This document shows, piece by piece, positions 24,405 to 34,758 of a DNA stretch of 64,000 bases. Both the position numbers and the translations under genes were made by a program. Origin of the DNA: Candidatus Saccharicenans subterraneus (GTDB lineage Bacteria; Acidobacteriota; Aminicenantia; Aminicenantales; Saccharicenantaceae); assembly GCA_003426165.1 (NCBI GenBank), contig QUAH01000003.1:169525-233524 (forward strand), in the 5' to 3' direction. The notes beneath the pieces were generated by a model, which was not told the origin of the DNA, ran no database searches, and saw only the letters and a program-made list of their open reading frames with translations. The stretch's first letter is position 1. The number at the start of each line of letters is the position of its first letter.

Positions 24405-26423
24405 TCAATTAAACGTTTCCTTCTCGACCTCCTGGAAATAATTCTCCAGGACCCGGAAATCGTCCCCGCTGAGTTCCTTGAATCTCAGGCCGGTGTAAAA
24501 AGTGCCGGAATCCGGGCTGGCCTTTTCTGAATAGACCACCTCTCCCTTCAGCGGGTGGGCTTTCTTGCCCAGAATCAGGATGACGTCCATGGTGCGGGAG
24601 GCGGGCAGGGGTCTCTCCGAGAGAACCTTGGCTCCCCCCAGGCTGAGGTTGATGGTCTTGCAGACCCGCAGCTGGCCGTCGTCCCGGTACATCATGATGG
24701 TGGAGGTGTAATGCCGCTGGAAATGGCGTTTTTCGCGGAACAGCTTTTCCTGGTAGGTGACCGTCGGGCGGAGATGGTTTTCTCTTTCCCAGTCGCGGGA
24801 GTAGGCCACCACCGTGTTCTTGGTGGCCGGCCTGGTTTGCGCCTCCGAGGGCGGCAGGCGCCAGGTTTCCTTTCCCTTGGCTTCGGCCAGGGCCAGGTCG
24901 CATTCGTGCACCAGGTGTTTCAGGTCTTCCCGGGTCAGCTGGCCATCGTCTTCTATTTTCTTGCGGGGGAAGACGGTGACCCCGAAGGACATGGTCAGGT
25001 TGTTCCGGGGCTGAAACTCTTCGTAGGGGAAATAGTGGTCTTCGATATTCTTCCTGATTCTTTCGGTGAGCAGGCAGGCTTCTTCCAGGGTGGTGACCCC
25101 GCTCAGGAAGAACAGAAATTCTTCGCCCCCGTATCGGCAGATCAAATCATTTTCCCGGACCGATTGCTTCAGGATTGAGGCCAGTTCCTGCAACAGCCGG
25201 TTGCCGGCTTCATGGCCGTTGCGGTCGTTGTAGTGTTTGAACCAGTCCACGTCGCCCATGACCATGGCGAAGGCCCCTTCTTCTATTTTTCTCTTGCTCA
25301 TGGAGTTAACTTTCTGCAGGATGCGGTCGAAGAAGGGTTCGGCCCGCAGCAGCCCGGTCAGGGCATCGTATTGAATCAGGTTGAGCTTGGTCATGGCGAT
25401 GCCGATGTGTTCCGACAGCCCCCTCAGGATCTGCTGGTCTTCGCGGCTGAAGCCCTCCGGCAACGGGCTGTCCATAAAATGCTTGTTATAGAGTTCGATA
25501 ACTCCGATGACCTGTTCTTCGTAGGTGATGGGCACGGCCAGGATGCTCTTCAAGGGGAACTTCAGGTTGTGCTGGTAGCGCAGCGAAAAGCGCTTGTCGT
25601 AGGTCAGGTCGCTGATGTTGACTTCCTGCCCGTGGCGGGCCACGGCCGCGGCAAAATCAGGGGCTTCCAGCCGGGCCACGTACTTGAAAGTTTCCGGGTG
25701 GGTGATGAAGGTATCGTCCCAGATGATGGGTTTCAGGTGCTTGCCCAGGGTCTCACTTTCTTCTATCAGGTAAATGGTCAGGCCCTGGGCCTGGAGGAGG
25801 TCTTTAATGTCCGGGACTACACCCAGCAGGCTGCTGACGTCGTTGGCTGAATAAATCTTTCTGACGATGTTTTCGATTTTCCATCTTTCCCGCTGGGACC
25901 AGACGTAGCGGGCTTCCAGGGAAATTCTTCTTTCCAGCTCCCGCAGGTAGTTTTCGTTGATCAACCTTTTAATTTCGGCAATTTCCTTAAAAACCTCCCG
26001 GGCGCTGGCCGAGTTCAGGGCCACGGTCTGCTGCAGCTGGGCCCACTCCCTCTTGATCCGGCTGTGATGGATGGCGATTTTAAGAATCTGGCCCAGGATC
26101 GGTTCCAGGGGCTGATTCTCCGTCTCCAGGACGTATTCGAGGTGGTGATGGGCCGGCCAGGTCAGCAGGGCCCGGTAGACTTCGGATTCTTCTCGCCCGA
26201 GGATGATAACCGAGCAATCCGGGCTGATGATGTCCTTCCAGCGGTCGTAATCGGCGTAGCTGGAGTCGATAATGGCCGCCCAGCAATCGTAGTTTTTCAA
26301 AAGGGGAGGGACCTCGTCAAAAGAATTGGCCACCACCGGTAGATATTCTTTTTCGCAGAGCCGGACCACCTTCAGGGCCTGTTCGACGCTGGAAACATAG
26401 ACCAGAATATTTATCTGCGCCAT
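24405..26423 (-). CDS. GAF-GGDEF-PilZ diguanylate cyclase
   Basis: The 672-residue cytoplasmic protein joins four modules. Residues 1-120 resemble a degenerate receiver-like domain (INILVYVSSVEQALKVVRLC). A coiled linker is followed by a GAF domain (about 185-345, with SILAVPITYEEQVIGVIELY). The GGDEF domain (about 350-525) has the active site GGEEF at 432-436 and the inhibitory site R423-x-x-D426, both intact, so it should make cyclic di-GMP from GTP and be product-inhibited. The C-terminal PilZ domain (about 565-670) has NLSLGG and an upstream basic RHFQRH region, so it probably also binds cyclic di-GMP. It has its own promoter on the minus strand. Confidence 0.92.
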   Translation of the reverse strand: MAQINILVYVSSVEQALKVVRLCEKEYLPVVANSFDEVPPLLKNYDCWAAIIDSSYADYDRWKDIISPDCSVIILGREESEVYRALLTWPAHHHLEYVLETENQPLEPILGQILKIAIHHSRIKREWAQLQQTVALNSASAREVFKEIAEIKRLINENYLRELERRISLEARYVWSQRERWKIENIVRKIYSANDVSSLLGVVPDIKDLLQAQGLTIYLIEESETLGKHLKPIIWDDTFITHPETFKYVARLEAPDFAAAVARHGQEVNISDLTYDKRFSLRYQHNLKFPLKSILAVPITYEEQVIGVIELYNKHFMDSPLPEGFSREDQQILRGLSEHIGIAMTKLNLIQYDALTGLLRAEPFFDRILQKVNSMSKRKIEEGAFAMVMGDVDWFKHYNDRNGHEAGNRLLQELASILKQSVRENDLICRYGGEEFLFFLSGVTTLEEACLLTERIRKNIEDHYFPYEEFQPRNNLTMSFGVTVFPRKKIEDDGQLTREDLKHLVHECDLALAEAKGKETWRLPPSEAQTRPATKNTVVAYSRDWERENHLRPTVTYQEKLFREKRHFQRHYTSTIMMYRDDGQLRVCKTINLSLGGAKVLSERPLPASRTMDVILILGKKAHPLKGEVVYSEKASPDSGTFYTGLRFKELSGDDFRVLENYFQEVEKETFN

Positions 26424-26485
26424 TGGATCCGGGGTTCCTTTCCCTGTGCCCTCCGATAAAACCTTGGCTTAGCTCGCTCACCGAT

Positions 26486-26514
26486 AATTTACTCAAATAA
26501 TTTCTTTCAGTCAA
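26486..26514 (-). promoter_or_regulatory. Promoter of the diguanylate cyclase gene
   Basis: TTGACT (26514-26509) and TAAATT (26491-26486) are 17 bases apart on the minus strand, about 60 bases before the start codon. Confidence 0.55.
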
Positions 26515-26582
26515 CAATTTTTTTATTTTTATAACCGGGCCAACTCCGGAATCAGCCGCAGCTTCATCGGGTCCCGGGCTTT

Positions 26583-26611
26583 TTGAATATCGGTTCCGGC
26601 TGTGATATATT
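26583..26611 (+). promoter_or_regulatory. Promoter of gltX-hutU-DUF1614
   Basis: TTGAAT (26583-26588) and TATATT (26606-26611) are 17 bases apart, 41 bases before gltX. Confidence 0.55.
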
Positions 26612-26652
26612 TTTAGCCTGGAAAGCGACCCGGAAAGAGATAATAAAAGACT

Positions 26653-28092
26653 ATGGTCAGAGTGAGATTTGCCCCCAGCCCGACCGGCCACCTCCATGTG
26701 GGAGCCCTGAGAACCGCCCTGTTCAACTGGCTTTTTGCCCGGCATCATCATGGAACTTTTGTCCTGCGGATAGAAGATACCGATGTGGCCCGTTCCTCGG
26801 AAGAAATGAGCCGTTCAATTCTCGAAGCCTTAAACTGGGTTGGACTGGACTGGGATGAGGGACCGATCTACCAGTCGCAACGCTTTGAAATCTACCGCCG
26901 GGCGGCCCGGACCCTGGTCGACCGGGGGCTGGCCTACTATTGCTTCTGTTCGCCCGAAGAAATCGAAAAACGCCGGCAGGAAACCCAGGCCAGGGGAGAG
27001 CACTGGAAGTATGACCGGCACTGCCTGAACCTGAGCGAAGAAGAAAAACATGCTCTGAGAGAAAGAGGAGTGGCCGCGGCCATCCGTTTCCTGGTGCCCG
27101 AGGGCGTGACCGAATTTGACGACCTGGTGCACGGCTATATTTCGGTTGACCATAAGAACCTTGAGGACTTTGTCCTGTTGCGCGGCGACGGCTTTCCCAC
27201 CTACCACCTCTCGGTGGTGGTGGACGATATCGATACCGGGATTACCCATGTCATCCGGGGAGATGACCATATCTCCAACACACCCAAGCAGATACTTCTC
27301 TATCGGGCCCTGGGCGCTCCGGTGCCTCAGTTTGCCCACCTGCCGTTGATTCTTGGCCCGGACCGGAAAAAGCTGAGCAAGAGGCACGGCGATACCTCGG
27401 TCCTTAATTTCCGGGACAAGGGCTATCTGCCGCTGGCTTTTTTCAACTTCATGGCCCAGCTCAGCTGGTCGCCCGGCAACGAGGAAAAAATTTATTCCAT
27501 CGAGGAGATGGTCAGGGAATTTTCCTTAGAGCGCATCAGCAAGGGCAGCCCGGTCTTTGACCTCAACAAGCTGGAATGGCTCAACAGCCGCCTGATCAAC
27601 GAAATGCCGATAGCCGAGCTCATTGCCCAGCTCCGGCCCTGGCTGGAGAAAGACGGCCTGTGGTCGGATGAGCTGCTGGCTTCCAGGCGAAGCTGGTTCG
27701 AGCAGCTGGTCAACCTGACCCGCAGCCGGAGCCGGACCCTGGTTGACCTGAGCGGGATGATTGCTCCATTCATTTCTGACAGGTTCAGCTATGACCCAGA
27801 AGCCGTACGCAAGCACCTTCTTAATGGCGAACTGGACCGGGTACTGCCGCTGCTTGAGGACGATTTCCAGAAGCTGGAAAATTTTTCTGCATCGGAAATA
27901 GAAAGAACGCTCAGGGAGAGAGCGGAAAAAGAAGGAATCAAGGCGGCCATCCTGATTCATGCCCTGAGGGTTCTGGTGCTGGGCCGGGCGGTCAGCCCGG
28001 GCCTGTTTGAAGTCCTGGAACTGATGGGCCGGGAAAAGACCCTGGCCAGGATGGGAAAACTGTCCGAGGTCAGAGAAATGATAGAACACTGA
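26653..28092 (+). CDS. gltX: Glutamyl-tRNA synthetase
   Basis: This class I aminoacyl-tRNA synthetase charges tRNA-Glu (and possibly tRNA-Gln). The 479-residue protein starts with [19 protein letters not shown], where HLHVG (13-17) is the HIGH motif, and carries KKLSKRHGD as the KMSKS loop. The catalytic core also shows [13 protein letters not shown] and [17 protein letters not shown]. The C-terminal anticodon-binding domain is of normal bacterial length. It is followed 13 bases later by hutU. Confidence 0.97.
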   Translation: MVRVRFAPSPTGHLHVGALRTALFNWLFARHHHGTFVLRIEDTDVARSSEEMSRSILEALNWVGLDWDEGPIYQSQRFEIYRRAARTLVDRGLAYYCFCSPEEIEKRRQETQARGEHWKYDRHCLNLSEEEKHALRERGVAAAIRFLVPEGVTEFDDLVHGYISVDHKNLEDFVLLRGDGFPTYHLSVVVDDIDTGITHVIRGDDHISNTPKQILLYRALGAPVPQFAHLPLILGPDRKKLSKRHGDTSVLNFRDKGYLPLAFFNFMAQLSWSPGNEEKIYSIEEMVREFSLERISKGSPVFDLNKLEWLNSRLINEMPIAELIAQLRPWLEKDGLWSDELLASRRSWFEQLVNLTRSRSRTLVDLSGMIAPFISDRFSYDPEAVRKHLLNGELDRVLPLLEDDFQKLENFSASEIERTLRERAEKEGIKAAILIHALRVLVLGRAVSPGLFEVLELMGREKTLARMGKLSEVREMIEH

Positions 28093-28105
28093 GGGAGGAC
28101 CGAAG

Positions 28106-29788
28106 ATGAACAACCAGGAAAAGACTGCTTATAAACCGGTCAGGGCTCCCCGCGGGAGCCGGCTCCACACCAGGGGCTGGTCCCAGGAGGGAGCGCTGCG
28201 GATGTTGATGAATAACCTGGACCCGGAGGTGGCCGAGAAACCGCAGGAACTCATCGTCTATGGTGGCACGGGCAAGGCGGCCCGCAACTGGGATTGTTTC
28301 CGGGCCATCGTCAGCAGCCTGAAGAAACTGGAAAATGACGAAACCCTGCTCATCCAGTCCGGTAAACCGGTCGGCATTTTTAAGACCCACGCCGACGCTC
28401 CCCGGGTTTTGATTTCCAACGCCATGGTGGTACCAAAATGGGCCACCTGGGATGAATTCCGACGGCTGGAAGCCCTGGGCCTGACCATGTACGGGCAGAT
28501 GACCGCCGGCAGCTGGATTTACATCGGCACCCAGGGAATTTTGCAGGGGACCTACGAAACCCTGGCCGCTGTTGCCCGGAAGCATTTTGGCGGCAGCCTC
28601 CGCGGCCGGCTGGTGGTGACCGCCGGCCTGGGCGGCATGGGCGGAGCCCAGCCGCTGGCGGTGACCATGAATGACGGCGTGGCCATCGTGGTCGAGGTGG
28701 ATCCGGATCGCATCAGGAGACGGCTGGAAACAAAGTACGTTGATACCATGACTACCAGCCTGGACGAAGCCCTGAAGATGGCCGGGGAGGCCTGCCGGCA
28801 GGGCCAGCCCCTGTCCATTGCCCTGCTGGGCAACGCGGCCGATGTTCTGCCGGAGCTGGTGCGACGCGGGCTGACTCCCGATGTCCTGACCGACCAGACT
28901 TCAGCCCACGATGAACTGAACGGCTACGTGCCCCGGGGAATTCCGTATGCCGAGGCCCTGGAACTCAGGAAGAAAGACCCGCAGAAATACATAGCCATGG
29001 CCTATGAATCCATGGCTGCCCAGGTTGAGGCCATGCTGGAGCTGCAGAAAAGGGGAGCCCGAACTTTTGATTACGGCAATAACCTGCGCGGCCAGGCCCA
29101 GAAGGCCGGGGTGGCCAATGCTTTTGACATCCCCGGTTTTGTCCAGGAATACATCCGTCCTCTTTTCTGCGTCGGCAAGGGGCCGTTCCGCTGGGCCGCC
29201 CTGTCCGGAAAACCCCAGGACATATATGTTACCGACGAAGCCGTCCTGAAAACTTTTCCCGAAGACGAGGCCCTGGCCCGCTGGATCAGGAAGGCCCAGA
29301 AGCAGGTCAAGTTCCAGGGGCTGCCGGCCCGGATCTGCTGGCTGGGTTACGGGGAAAGAGCTCTCTTCGGTGATGTCATAAATACCCTGGTCAAAAAGGG
29401 CAAGATCAGCGCCCCGATCGTCATCGGCCGCGACCACCTGGATACCGGCTCGGTGGCCTCGCCCAACCGGGAAACTGAAAAGATGAAAGACGGTTCCGAT
29501 GCCATCGCCGACTGGCCGGTGCTAAACGCCCTCCTGAACGCCGTCTGCGGCGCTTCCTGGGTTTCGGTGCACCACGGGGGCGGTGTGGGCATCGGCCTTT
29601 CGATTCACGCCGGCATGGTGATTGTGGCTGACGGCAGCGCGGCCATGGCCCGGAGGCTGCAGAGAGTGCTGACCGTGGACCCGGGCCTGGGAGTTGTGCG
29701 CCACGCCGACGCCGGTTATGAGGAGGCCATAGCCTGCGCCCGGAAAAATAAAATCAAGATCCCGATGCTGCCGAAGGCCGGAGCCTGA
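28106..29788 (+). CDS. hutU: Urocanate hydratase
   Basis: HutU hydrates urocanate to imidazolonepropionate, the second step of histidine breakdown, with tightly bound NAD+. The 560-residue product has the family's [31 protein letters not shown], the NAD-contact region [17 protein letters not shown], and [17 protein letters not shown], and the catalytic-cysteine region [27 protein letters not shown] ribosome-binding site precedes the ATG. No hutH, hutI or hutG lies nearby, so the rest of the pathway is elsewhere. Confidence 0.97.
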   Translation: MNNQEKTAYKPVRAPRGSRLHTRGWSQEGALRMLMNNLDPEVAEKPQELIVYGGTGKAARNWDCFRAIVSSLKKLENDETLLIQSGKPVGIFKTHADAPRVLISNAMVVPKWATWDEFRRLEALGLTMYGQMTAGSWIYIGTQGILQGTYETLAAVARKHFGGSLRGRLVVTAGLGGMGGAQPLAVTMNDGVAIVVEVDPDRIRRRLETKYVDTMTTSLDEALKMAGEACRQGQPLSIALLGNAADVLPELVRRGLTPDVLTDQTSAHDELNGYVPRGIPYAEALELRKKDPQKYIAMAYESMAAQVEAMLELQKRGARTFDYGNNLRGQAQKAGVANAFDIPGFVQEYIRPLFCVGKGPFRWAALSGKPQDIYVTDEAVLKTFPEDEALARWIRKAQKQVKFQGLPARICWLGYGERALFGDVINTLVKKGKISAPIVIGRDHLDTGSVASPNRETEKMKDGSDAIADWPVLNALLNAVCGASWVSVHHGGGVGIGLSIHAGMVIVADGSAAMARRLQRVLTVDPGLGVVRHADAGYEEAIACARKNKIKIPMLPKAGA

Positions 29789-29799
29789 GAAGAAACCCG

Positions 29800-30495
29800 A
29801 TGTTTTTTCTACCGGTAATTCTCCTTTTTCTGGTGTTCTATTTTTTTCTCCTGGGCGGGTTATTCTTTTTTCTCAAGGTGGGACTTATTTCCCTGGCTTT
29901 CCAACGACTGGGCCTGCCCCCGGACCTGGTTTTTATCCTGCTGCTGTTAAGTCTGCTCGGTAGCGGCCTGAATATACCGGTCAAGCGTCTCCGCAGCGAG
30001 AGATTGCTGACCGAACAGGTGGTGGAATTCTTCGGCTGGAAATTCCGTATCCCGTCGGCTGCCGCCAGCGATATCACGGTCCTGGCCGTAAACGTGGGTG
30101 GGGCCGTTATACCCGGAATACTGAGTCTGTACCTGATCTGGCGCTGGGCTTCTTTGGGCCTGCTTTTTATTATGGCCACGCTTGTGGTTACCGTTATGGT
30201 CAACAGGGTTGCCCGGCCGGTCCGGGGGCTGGGAATTGCCACTCCGGCCCTGTTCCCGCCGCTGGTGGCCGCTCTGACTGCCTTGCTGTTTTCTGCTTTC
30301 TCTCCTGCTGGCCTTCAGGTGGCCCCGGTGATTGCCTATGTTTCCGGCACCCTGGGGACCTTGATTGGAGCTGACCTGTTGAATCTTAACAAAATTGCCG
30401 ACCTGGGAGCCCCGGTAGCTTCAATTGGAGGGGCCGGGACTTTTGATGGAGTTTTTCTAACCGGGATAATCGCTGTGGTCCTGACCTCAATTTGA
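29800..30495 (+). CDS. DUF1614 family membrane protein
   Basis: The 231-residue polytopic membrane protein has about seven hydrophobic segments. It carries features of the DUF1614 family: LNIPVKRLRS in the first cytoplasmic loop, AVNVGGAVIPGILSLYL, GIATPALFPPLVAA, YVSGTLGTLIGADLLNL, and the C-terminal SIGGAGTFDGVFLTGIIAV. The function of the family is unknown. It starts 12 bases after hutU and is probably co-transcribed with it. Confidence 0.85.
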   Translation: MFFLPVILLFLVFYFFLLGGLFFFLKVGLISLAFQRLGLPPDLVFILLLLSLLGSGLNIPVKRLRSERLLTEQVVEFFGWKFRIPSAAASDITVLAVNVGGAVIPGILSLYLIWRWASLGLLFIMATLVVTVMVNRVARPVRGLGIATPALFPPLVAALTALLFSAFSPAGLQVAPVIAYVSGTLGTLIGADLLNLNKIADLGAPVASIGGAGTFDGVFLTGIIAVVLTSI

Positions 30496-30527
30496 TAATT
30501 GCCGGTGGCCAAGAATCCTGGACGTGT

Positions 30528-33500
30528 TCAGTTTAGCTCAGCTTTCTTCTTGCCATACCTGGTCTTGACCTGTTCCACGAAAGCCTCCAGCCGGCTCCGG
30601 GTGCTGACCGTTTCGGTTTCTCCGTAAACCAGGGTCGGCAGGGGCAGGTTGCCAAAATCTTTTTTGATCCTCCGGGAGATGGCCGCCGAAGCCGTGCCCA
30701 GCATGCAGTTGAAGCAGATGACGTTGATGATGCCGTCGACTCCCCGCCGGGCCAGGTCCACCATCCTGGCCACGTTCAGGAAAAGGCTCTGGTTGTTATT
30801 GTAATTAAGGTAGGCCAGGGTGGAGCGCAGGAGCTCTTCAAAGCGTGGTTCTTTAAGTTTCAGTTCCGAAAACTCCAGCTTCTTCCTGACCTGGGCCAGG
30901 TTGATCTCCCGGACCAGGTTCAGCCCGGCATACTTGACCGTTTCCAGCAGGTTACCCTCGGACAGCTTTTCGTAGAAGCCGCGGCTGAAGCTGAAGTCGA
31001 TTTCATCCACCAGGAAGGGCGAGGGCCAGACTTCGCAACCGAGTTCTTCCAGCTGCTCGAACAGCCGGTTGTTGGCAAATGAATTCTGCCGGGTATAGAT
31101 GTCCCCGGCTATTCCGATCAGTGGCCTTTCCTCCGGGCGAACCTTGATCTGACTGAAGCTGGACCTGATTTTTTCCAGGGCCTCGGCCAGACGGTCTGAG
31201 GCCAGTCCCTCTTCGATCAGCTTCAGGCCTTCCTGGAAAGCCCGGTTGACTTCACCCCGCTTGACCTCGTAAGGCCTGAGCTGGCAGGAGATTCTGGTCA
31301 GGTGGTCCACGGCCACCAGGCCCTGGTAAAGGGCCTTCAGGCCATCAAAGCCGATTAACTGCCAGAAATAATCAAGGGTCGGGGTCAGCAACAGGACACG
31401 CTGATTATCAAGTTCATGGAGCAGCTGGCGCATGGCCGGGCCGTACTGCTGCAACAAGCAGGAATATCGGGCCCCGGGGAAAAAGAAAATGAGTGGCTCA
31501 GCGGGTTTTTCGTCCAGGGTCAATTTCAACAGGTCTCCCAGGAGGAAAGAATAAGCGTGGCACTCCTTGCCCGAAGAATACTTTTCACCCAGTTCCAGGC
31601 TGCGCTCGTCGGGCGGGGGCAGGACCTCGGCCCGCAGGCCTGACTTTTTTAGAGCTCCGGCAAAGGCCCGGGCGTGGTCGGCAAAGTAAGGCAGGACGAA
31701 GGGTATTTGTTTTACCCGTTCCACCGGCCAGGTTTCCGGGTTTTCTGCCTTTTTCAGCCTGGCGGCCGGCCGGTTTCCAGCCCGGTGCTGGCTGACCTCG
31801 TCGTCGAAAGCTTCCAGCCTGGTGATAAGCCCGGCTTCTCCCCGGTGTTCATCAAACTCGAGAAAGAGATGGGGGATTCCCTCCACCAGGCTCTTACACT
31901 GTTTCAGACAGAAGGCGTCCGGCCCGCAGCCGTAAAAGGAAAGAAAAACCGGATAGACGCCATGATGTTTCCTCGACCAGGCCGCGGCCTCAAGCATTTT
32001 CCTTGGATATCTCCAGGGCGGCACGGCCGAGCCTTCCAGGATTTCTCCGGCCAGCTCGAGGTCTTCCAGCTCCAGGTAATCCGCCGGGATGGCGATCAGT
32101 TTCAATTTTTCCAGGTGTGACCAGAAATTCAGGTTGACAAAGCTATCGTAGAGAAGGTAGGGACGCCCGGAAATCAACCAGACCGGTCTTTTGCTCTGAA
32201 AACTCCTTTTGAGCAACTGCTGGCCCTGCTCTTTAAGTTTCCGGTCGAATTCCATCTGGACCTGCCAGGCCTCGGTCCAGGCCCGGGCAATTGTCTCTTC
32301 GGGTTCCTTTAGAAGGCCGGCCAGGTTCTGCCAGCTCAATTTCTGGCTGTCTTCAACCGGTTCCAGGTAGACGGAGGTGGTCAGCAATTTTTCCCTGACT
32401 GTCTCGGGAATCATATGGGGCAGGTTCTCGGTATAGGGGCAAAAATAGAAAGATTCTCTTCGGTTCTGATGCCGGTCGACCAGGCTGGGCAGGAAGACCA
32501 GATCAACCTCCGGGTCATCCTGCAGGAACTTAAGATGACCGATGGCCACTTTAACGGGCAGGCAGGTCTCGGCCGGCTGGAGTTTTATTCCAGCCTCCAT
32601 GATTTCGGGGTTGGTTTCCGGTGAAACTTTAACCCTGTAGCCCAGCCTGGGAAAGAAGGCCAGCCAGAACGGCAGAAATTCCAGGAAAACAGAGGCCCGG
32701 GGCAAACCGATGGTCGGGCCCTCAGCCGGTTTCTGAAGCTGAAGGCTGTCCAGCAGTCTGTTCCTGAAGGCCAGGGGCTTATGCACATCGTCAGATGATA
32801 CTTCCAGGCGAGAGGCCGAAGTGTAACGTTCGCAGATGTCGCCGAAATAGACCCGTTCCTGGCCTGAGTCCACTGACACCACCTGGCAGCGGTTGGCGCA
32901 CTGCCGGCACTCAAAATGGCTCAGCTTAAAGGATTGAAACAATTGGTTTCGGATGTCGTCCAGGCCCAATGACTTCTTGCCCGATTTCCTGACTACCTCC
33001 CGGGCTTCCAGGGCCGCTCCGATGGCCCCGGATATCCGGTGGTAGGGATGGACCTTGATTTCCTTTCCCAGCTGAATGGAAAAAGCTCTGACCACGGCCT
33101 GGTTGGAAGCCACCCCGCCCTGAAAAACTATGTTCTGGCCGATGGGTCTTCTTTCCACCACCTTTTCCAGGTAATTCCGGGCGATGGAATAGGCCAGGCC
33201 GGCCACCAGGTCGGGCAGGGGCTGTCCCCGGGCGGCCTCGTTCAGAAGCTCTGATTCCATGAAGACGGTGCAGCGACTGCCCAGGTCGGAAGGCTGCCCT
33301 GAGGCCGAAGCCAGGACGGCAAAATCTCTTTCCACCCGGAAACCCATCTGGGCCGCCTGTTCTTCCAGAAAAGAACCGGTCCCGGCGGCGCAGATCTTGT
33401 TCAGGTTGAAATCAACCACCCGGCCGTTTTCGACCTGGATATACTTGGAGTCCTGTCCCCCGATCTCAAAGATGGTGTCGACTTCCGGAAAGTAAAAACA

Positions 33501-34718
33501 GGCGCTTCTCATCTGGCAGGTGATCTCGTTCTTGATGAGGTCGGCCCTCAGCAACCGCCCGGCCAGGTAGCGGCCGCTGCCGGTGGTGCCAATGCCCAGG
33601 ATTTCCAGGCCGGCCGGGAACCTGGAGAAAAGTTCCAGAAGTCCTTCCTGCAGCACCTCGAGCGGCCGGCCCCTGGTAGGCAGGTAGACTCCGCTCAAAA
33701 CCTGGCCGGTTTCATCGATAACGACCAGGTTGGTGCTCACCGAACCTATATCGACACCCAGGTATCCACGGACCGGGAAGTTGATCCTGTCCACAGGCTC
33801 GGAGGCCGGGCTGGCCCGGAGCTCACCCAGCGGCTGCAGGCTGGAAAACCTGTGGTCGGCTGTCGGTCGGATTCCTCGCAGAAGATTTTCAGCGGCCAGG
33901 AAGCGGTTCTCCTCGTTCCTGGCCAGGACCAGGCTGGCGGCTCCGATGGCCGGAAGATACGGGGACAGCTCTGAATACAGCAACCTATCCGGGCCGGCTT
34001 TTAAGACTTCCTGGAAGGCCCGGACCACGGCGGCATTCTTGGTGATGTTGCCGGCCAGGACCAGCGGCCAGGAAATATCCTTCCCCTTGAGCAGGGAAGA
34101 TGTCACCGACCTGACCAGGGCCAGGCAGACTCCGTAGGCGATTTCTTCGGCCGGGGTGCCCTTCTGCTGGAGGTGAATCATGTCCGACTTGGCGAAGACG
34201 CTGCAACGGCCGGCAATGGTTGCTCCCTTCCTGGCCCGGGCGGCCAGGGAAGAAAAATCTTCTATCGACAGCCGCAGGCGGTAGGCCTGCTGTTCCAGGA
34301 AGAGTCCGGTCCCGGCGGCACATCTTTCATTGAGGGCGAAATCAACCACCTCCGGGAAGATGTCCCCGGCGGAGGCTTTCCCCAGTTCCAGCCAGCGGGA
34401 GCTTTCCGCTCCGATGTCGAAGACCGACCTGGCTCCGGGAAAAACCAGCCCGACCCCGGCGGCCAGGGCTGAAATCTCGTTGACCTTGAAGGTTTCAGCG
34501 GGGAAATCCAGGCTGTTCCGGCCGGCCCCGGTGGCCGAGATCAGAAGTTTCTGACCCGAGAGCAAAGCCAGGTTTCGGCGGATAATTGTTTCCAGGGCTG
34601 AGAAAAAATTTCCCCGGACGGGCTGGCTGTCTCTGAATATAAGTTTCCGTTCAGGGGAAAGAACGACCAGTTTTACCGATTGGACCCCGAGGTCAAGTCC
34701 CACGGCCAGGAAGCTCAT
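30528..34718 (-). CDS. Giant acyl-CoA dehydratase activase-related protein with two ASKHA domains
   Basis: The 1396-residue protein holds two BcrAD/BadFG/HgdC-type ATPase domains in one chain. Domain 1 (about 1-275) has DLGVQSVKLVVL, C133 in ERCAAGTGLFLE and C172 in GRCSVF. Domain 2 (about 316-575) has VDIGSVSTNLVV, EIGGQDSKYIQ, C443 in KICAAGTGSFLEEQ and C483 in SRCTVF. In HgdC two such cysteines per subunit of a homodimer hold one [4Fe-4S] cluster that fires electrons into a dehydratase. A cysteine cluster C604-x2-C607-x3-C611 follows, then a DUF2229-like and HgdB-like C-terminal half (about 640-1390). Proteins of this length and domain order occur in anaerobes, and their substrate is unknown. 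It is the last gene of a minus-strand cluster with pfkA. Confidence 0.9.
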   Translation of the reverse strand: MSFLAVGLDLGVQSVKLVVLSPERKLIFRDSQPVRGNFFSALETIIRRNLALLSGQKLLISATGAGRNSLDFPAETFKVNEISALAAGVGLVFPGARSVFDIGAESSRWLELGKASAGDIFPEVVDFALNERCAAGTGLFLEQQAYRLRLSIEDFSSLAARARKGATIAGRCSVFAKSDMIHLQQKGTPAEEIAYGVCLALVRSVTSSLLKGKDISWPLVLAGNITKNAAVVRAFQEVLKAGPDRLLYSELSPYLPAIGAASLVLARNEENRFLAAENLLRGIRPTADHRFSSLQPLGELRASPASEPVDRINFPVRGYLGVDIGSVSTNLVVIDETGQVLSGVYLPTRGRPLEVLQEGLLELFSRFPAGLEILGIGTTGSGRYLAGRLLRADLIKNEITCQMRSACFYFPEVDTIFEIGGQDSKYIQVENGRVVDFNLNKICAAGTGSFLEEQAAQMGFRVERDFAVLASASGQPSDLGSRCTVFMESELLNEAARGQPLPDLVAGLAYSIARNYLEKVVERRPIGQNIVFQGGVASNQAVVRAFSIQLGKEIKVHPYHRISGAIGAALEAREVVRKSGKKSLGLDDIRNQLFQSFKLSHFECRQCANRCQVVSVDSGQERVYFGDICERYTSASRLEVSSDDVHKPLAFRNRLLDSLQLQKPAEGPTIGLPRASVFLEFLPFWLAFFPRLGYRVKVSPETNPEIMEAGIKLQPAETCLPVKVAIGHLKFLQDDPEVDLVFLPSLVDRHQNRRESFYFCPYTENLPHMIPETVREKLLTTSVYLEPVEDSQKLSWQNLAGLLKEPEETIARAWTEAWQVQMEFDRKLKEQGQQLLKRSFQSKRPVWLISGRPYLLYDSFVNLNFWSHLEKLKLIAIPADYLELEDLELAGEILEGSAVPPWRYPRKMLEAAAWSRKHHGVYPVFLSFYGCGPDAFCLKQCKSLVEGIPHLFLEFDEHRGEAGLITRLEAFDDEVSQHRAGNRPAARLKKAENPETWPVERVKQIPFVLPYFADHARAFAGALKKSGLRAEVLPPPDERSLELGEKYSSGKECHAYSFLLGDLLKLTLDEKPAEPLIFFFPGARYSCLLQQYGPAMRQLLHELDNQRVLLLTPTLDYFWQLIGFDGLKALYQGLVAVDHLTRISCQLRPYEVKRGEVNRAFQEGLKLIEEGLASDRLAEALEKIRSSFSQIKVRPEERPLIGIAGDIYTRQNSFANNRLFEQLEELGCEVWPSPFLVDEIDFSFSRGFYEKLSEGNLLETVKYAGLNLVREINLAQVRKKLEFSELKLKEPRFEELLRSTLAYLNYNNNQSLFLNVARMVDLARRGVDGIINVICFNCMLGTASAAISRRIKKDFGNLPLPTLVYGETETVSTRSRLEAFVEQVKTRYGKKKAELN

Positions 34719-34758
34719 GACCTTAACTCTCCAGCCGATAAAGTTTCACATCGGGTTA

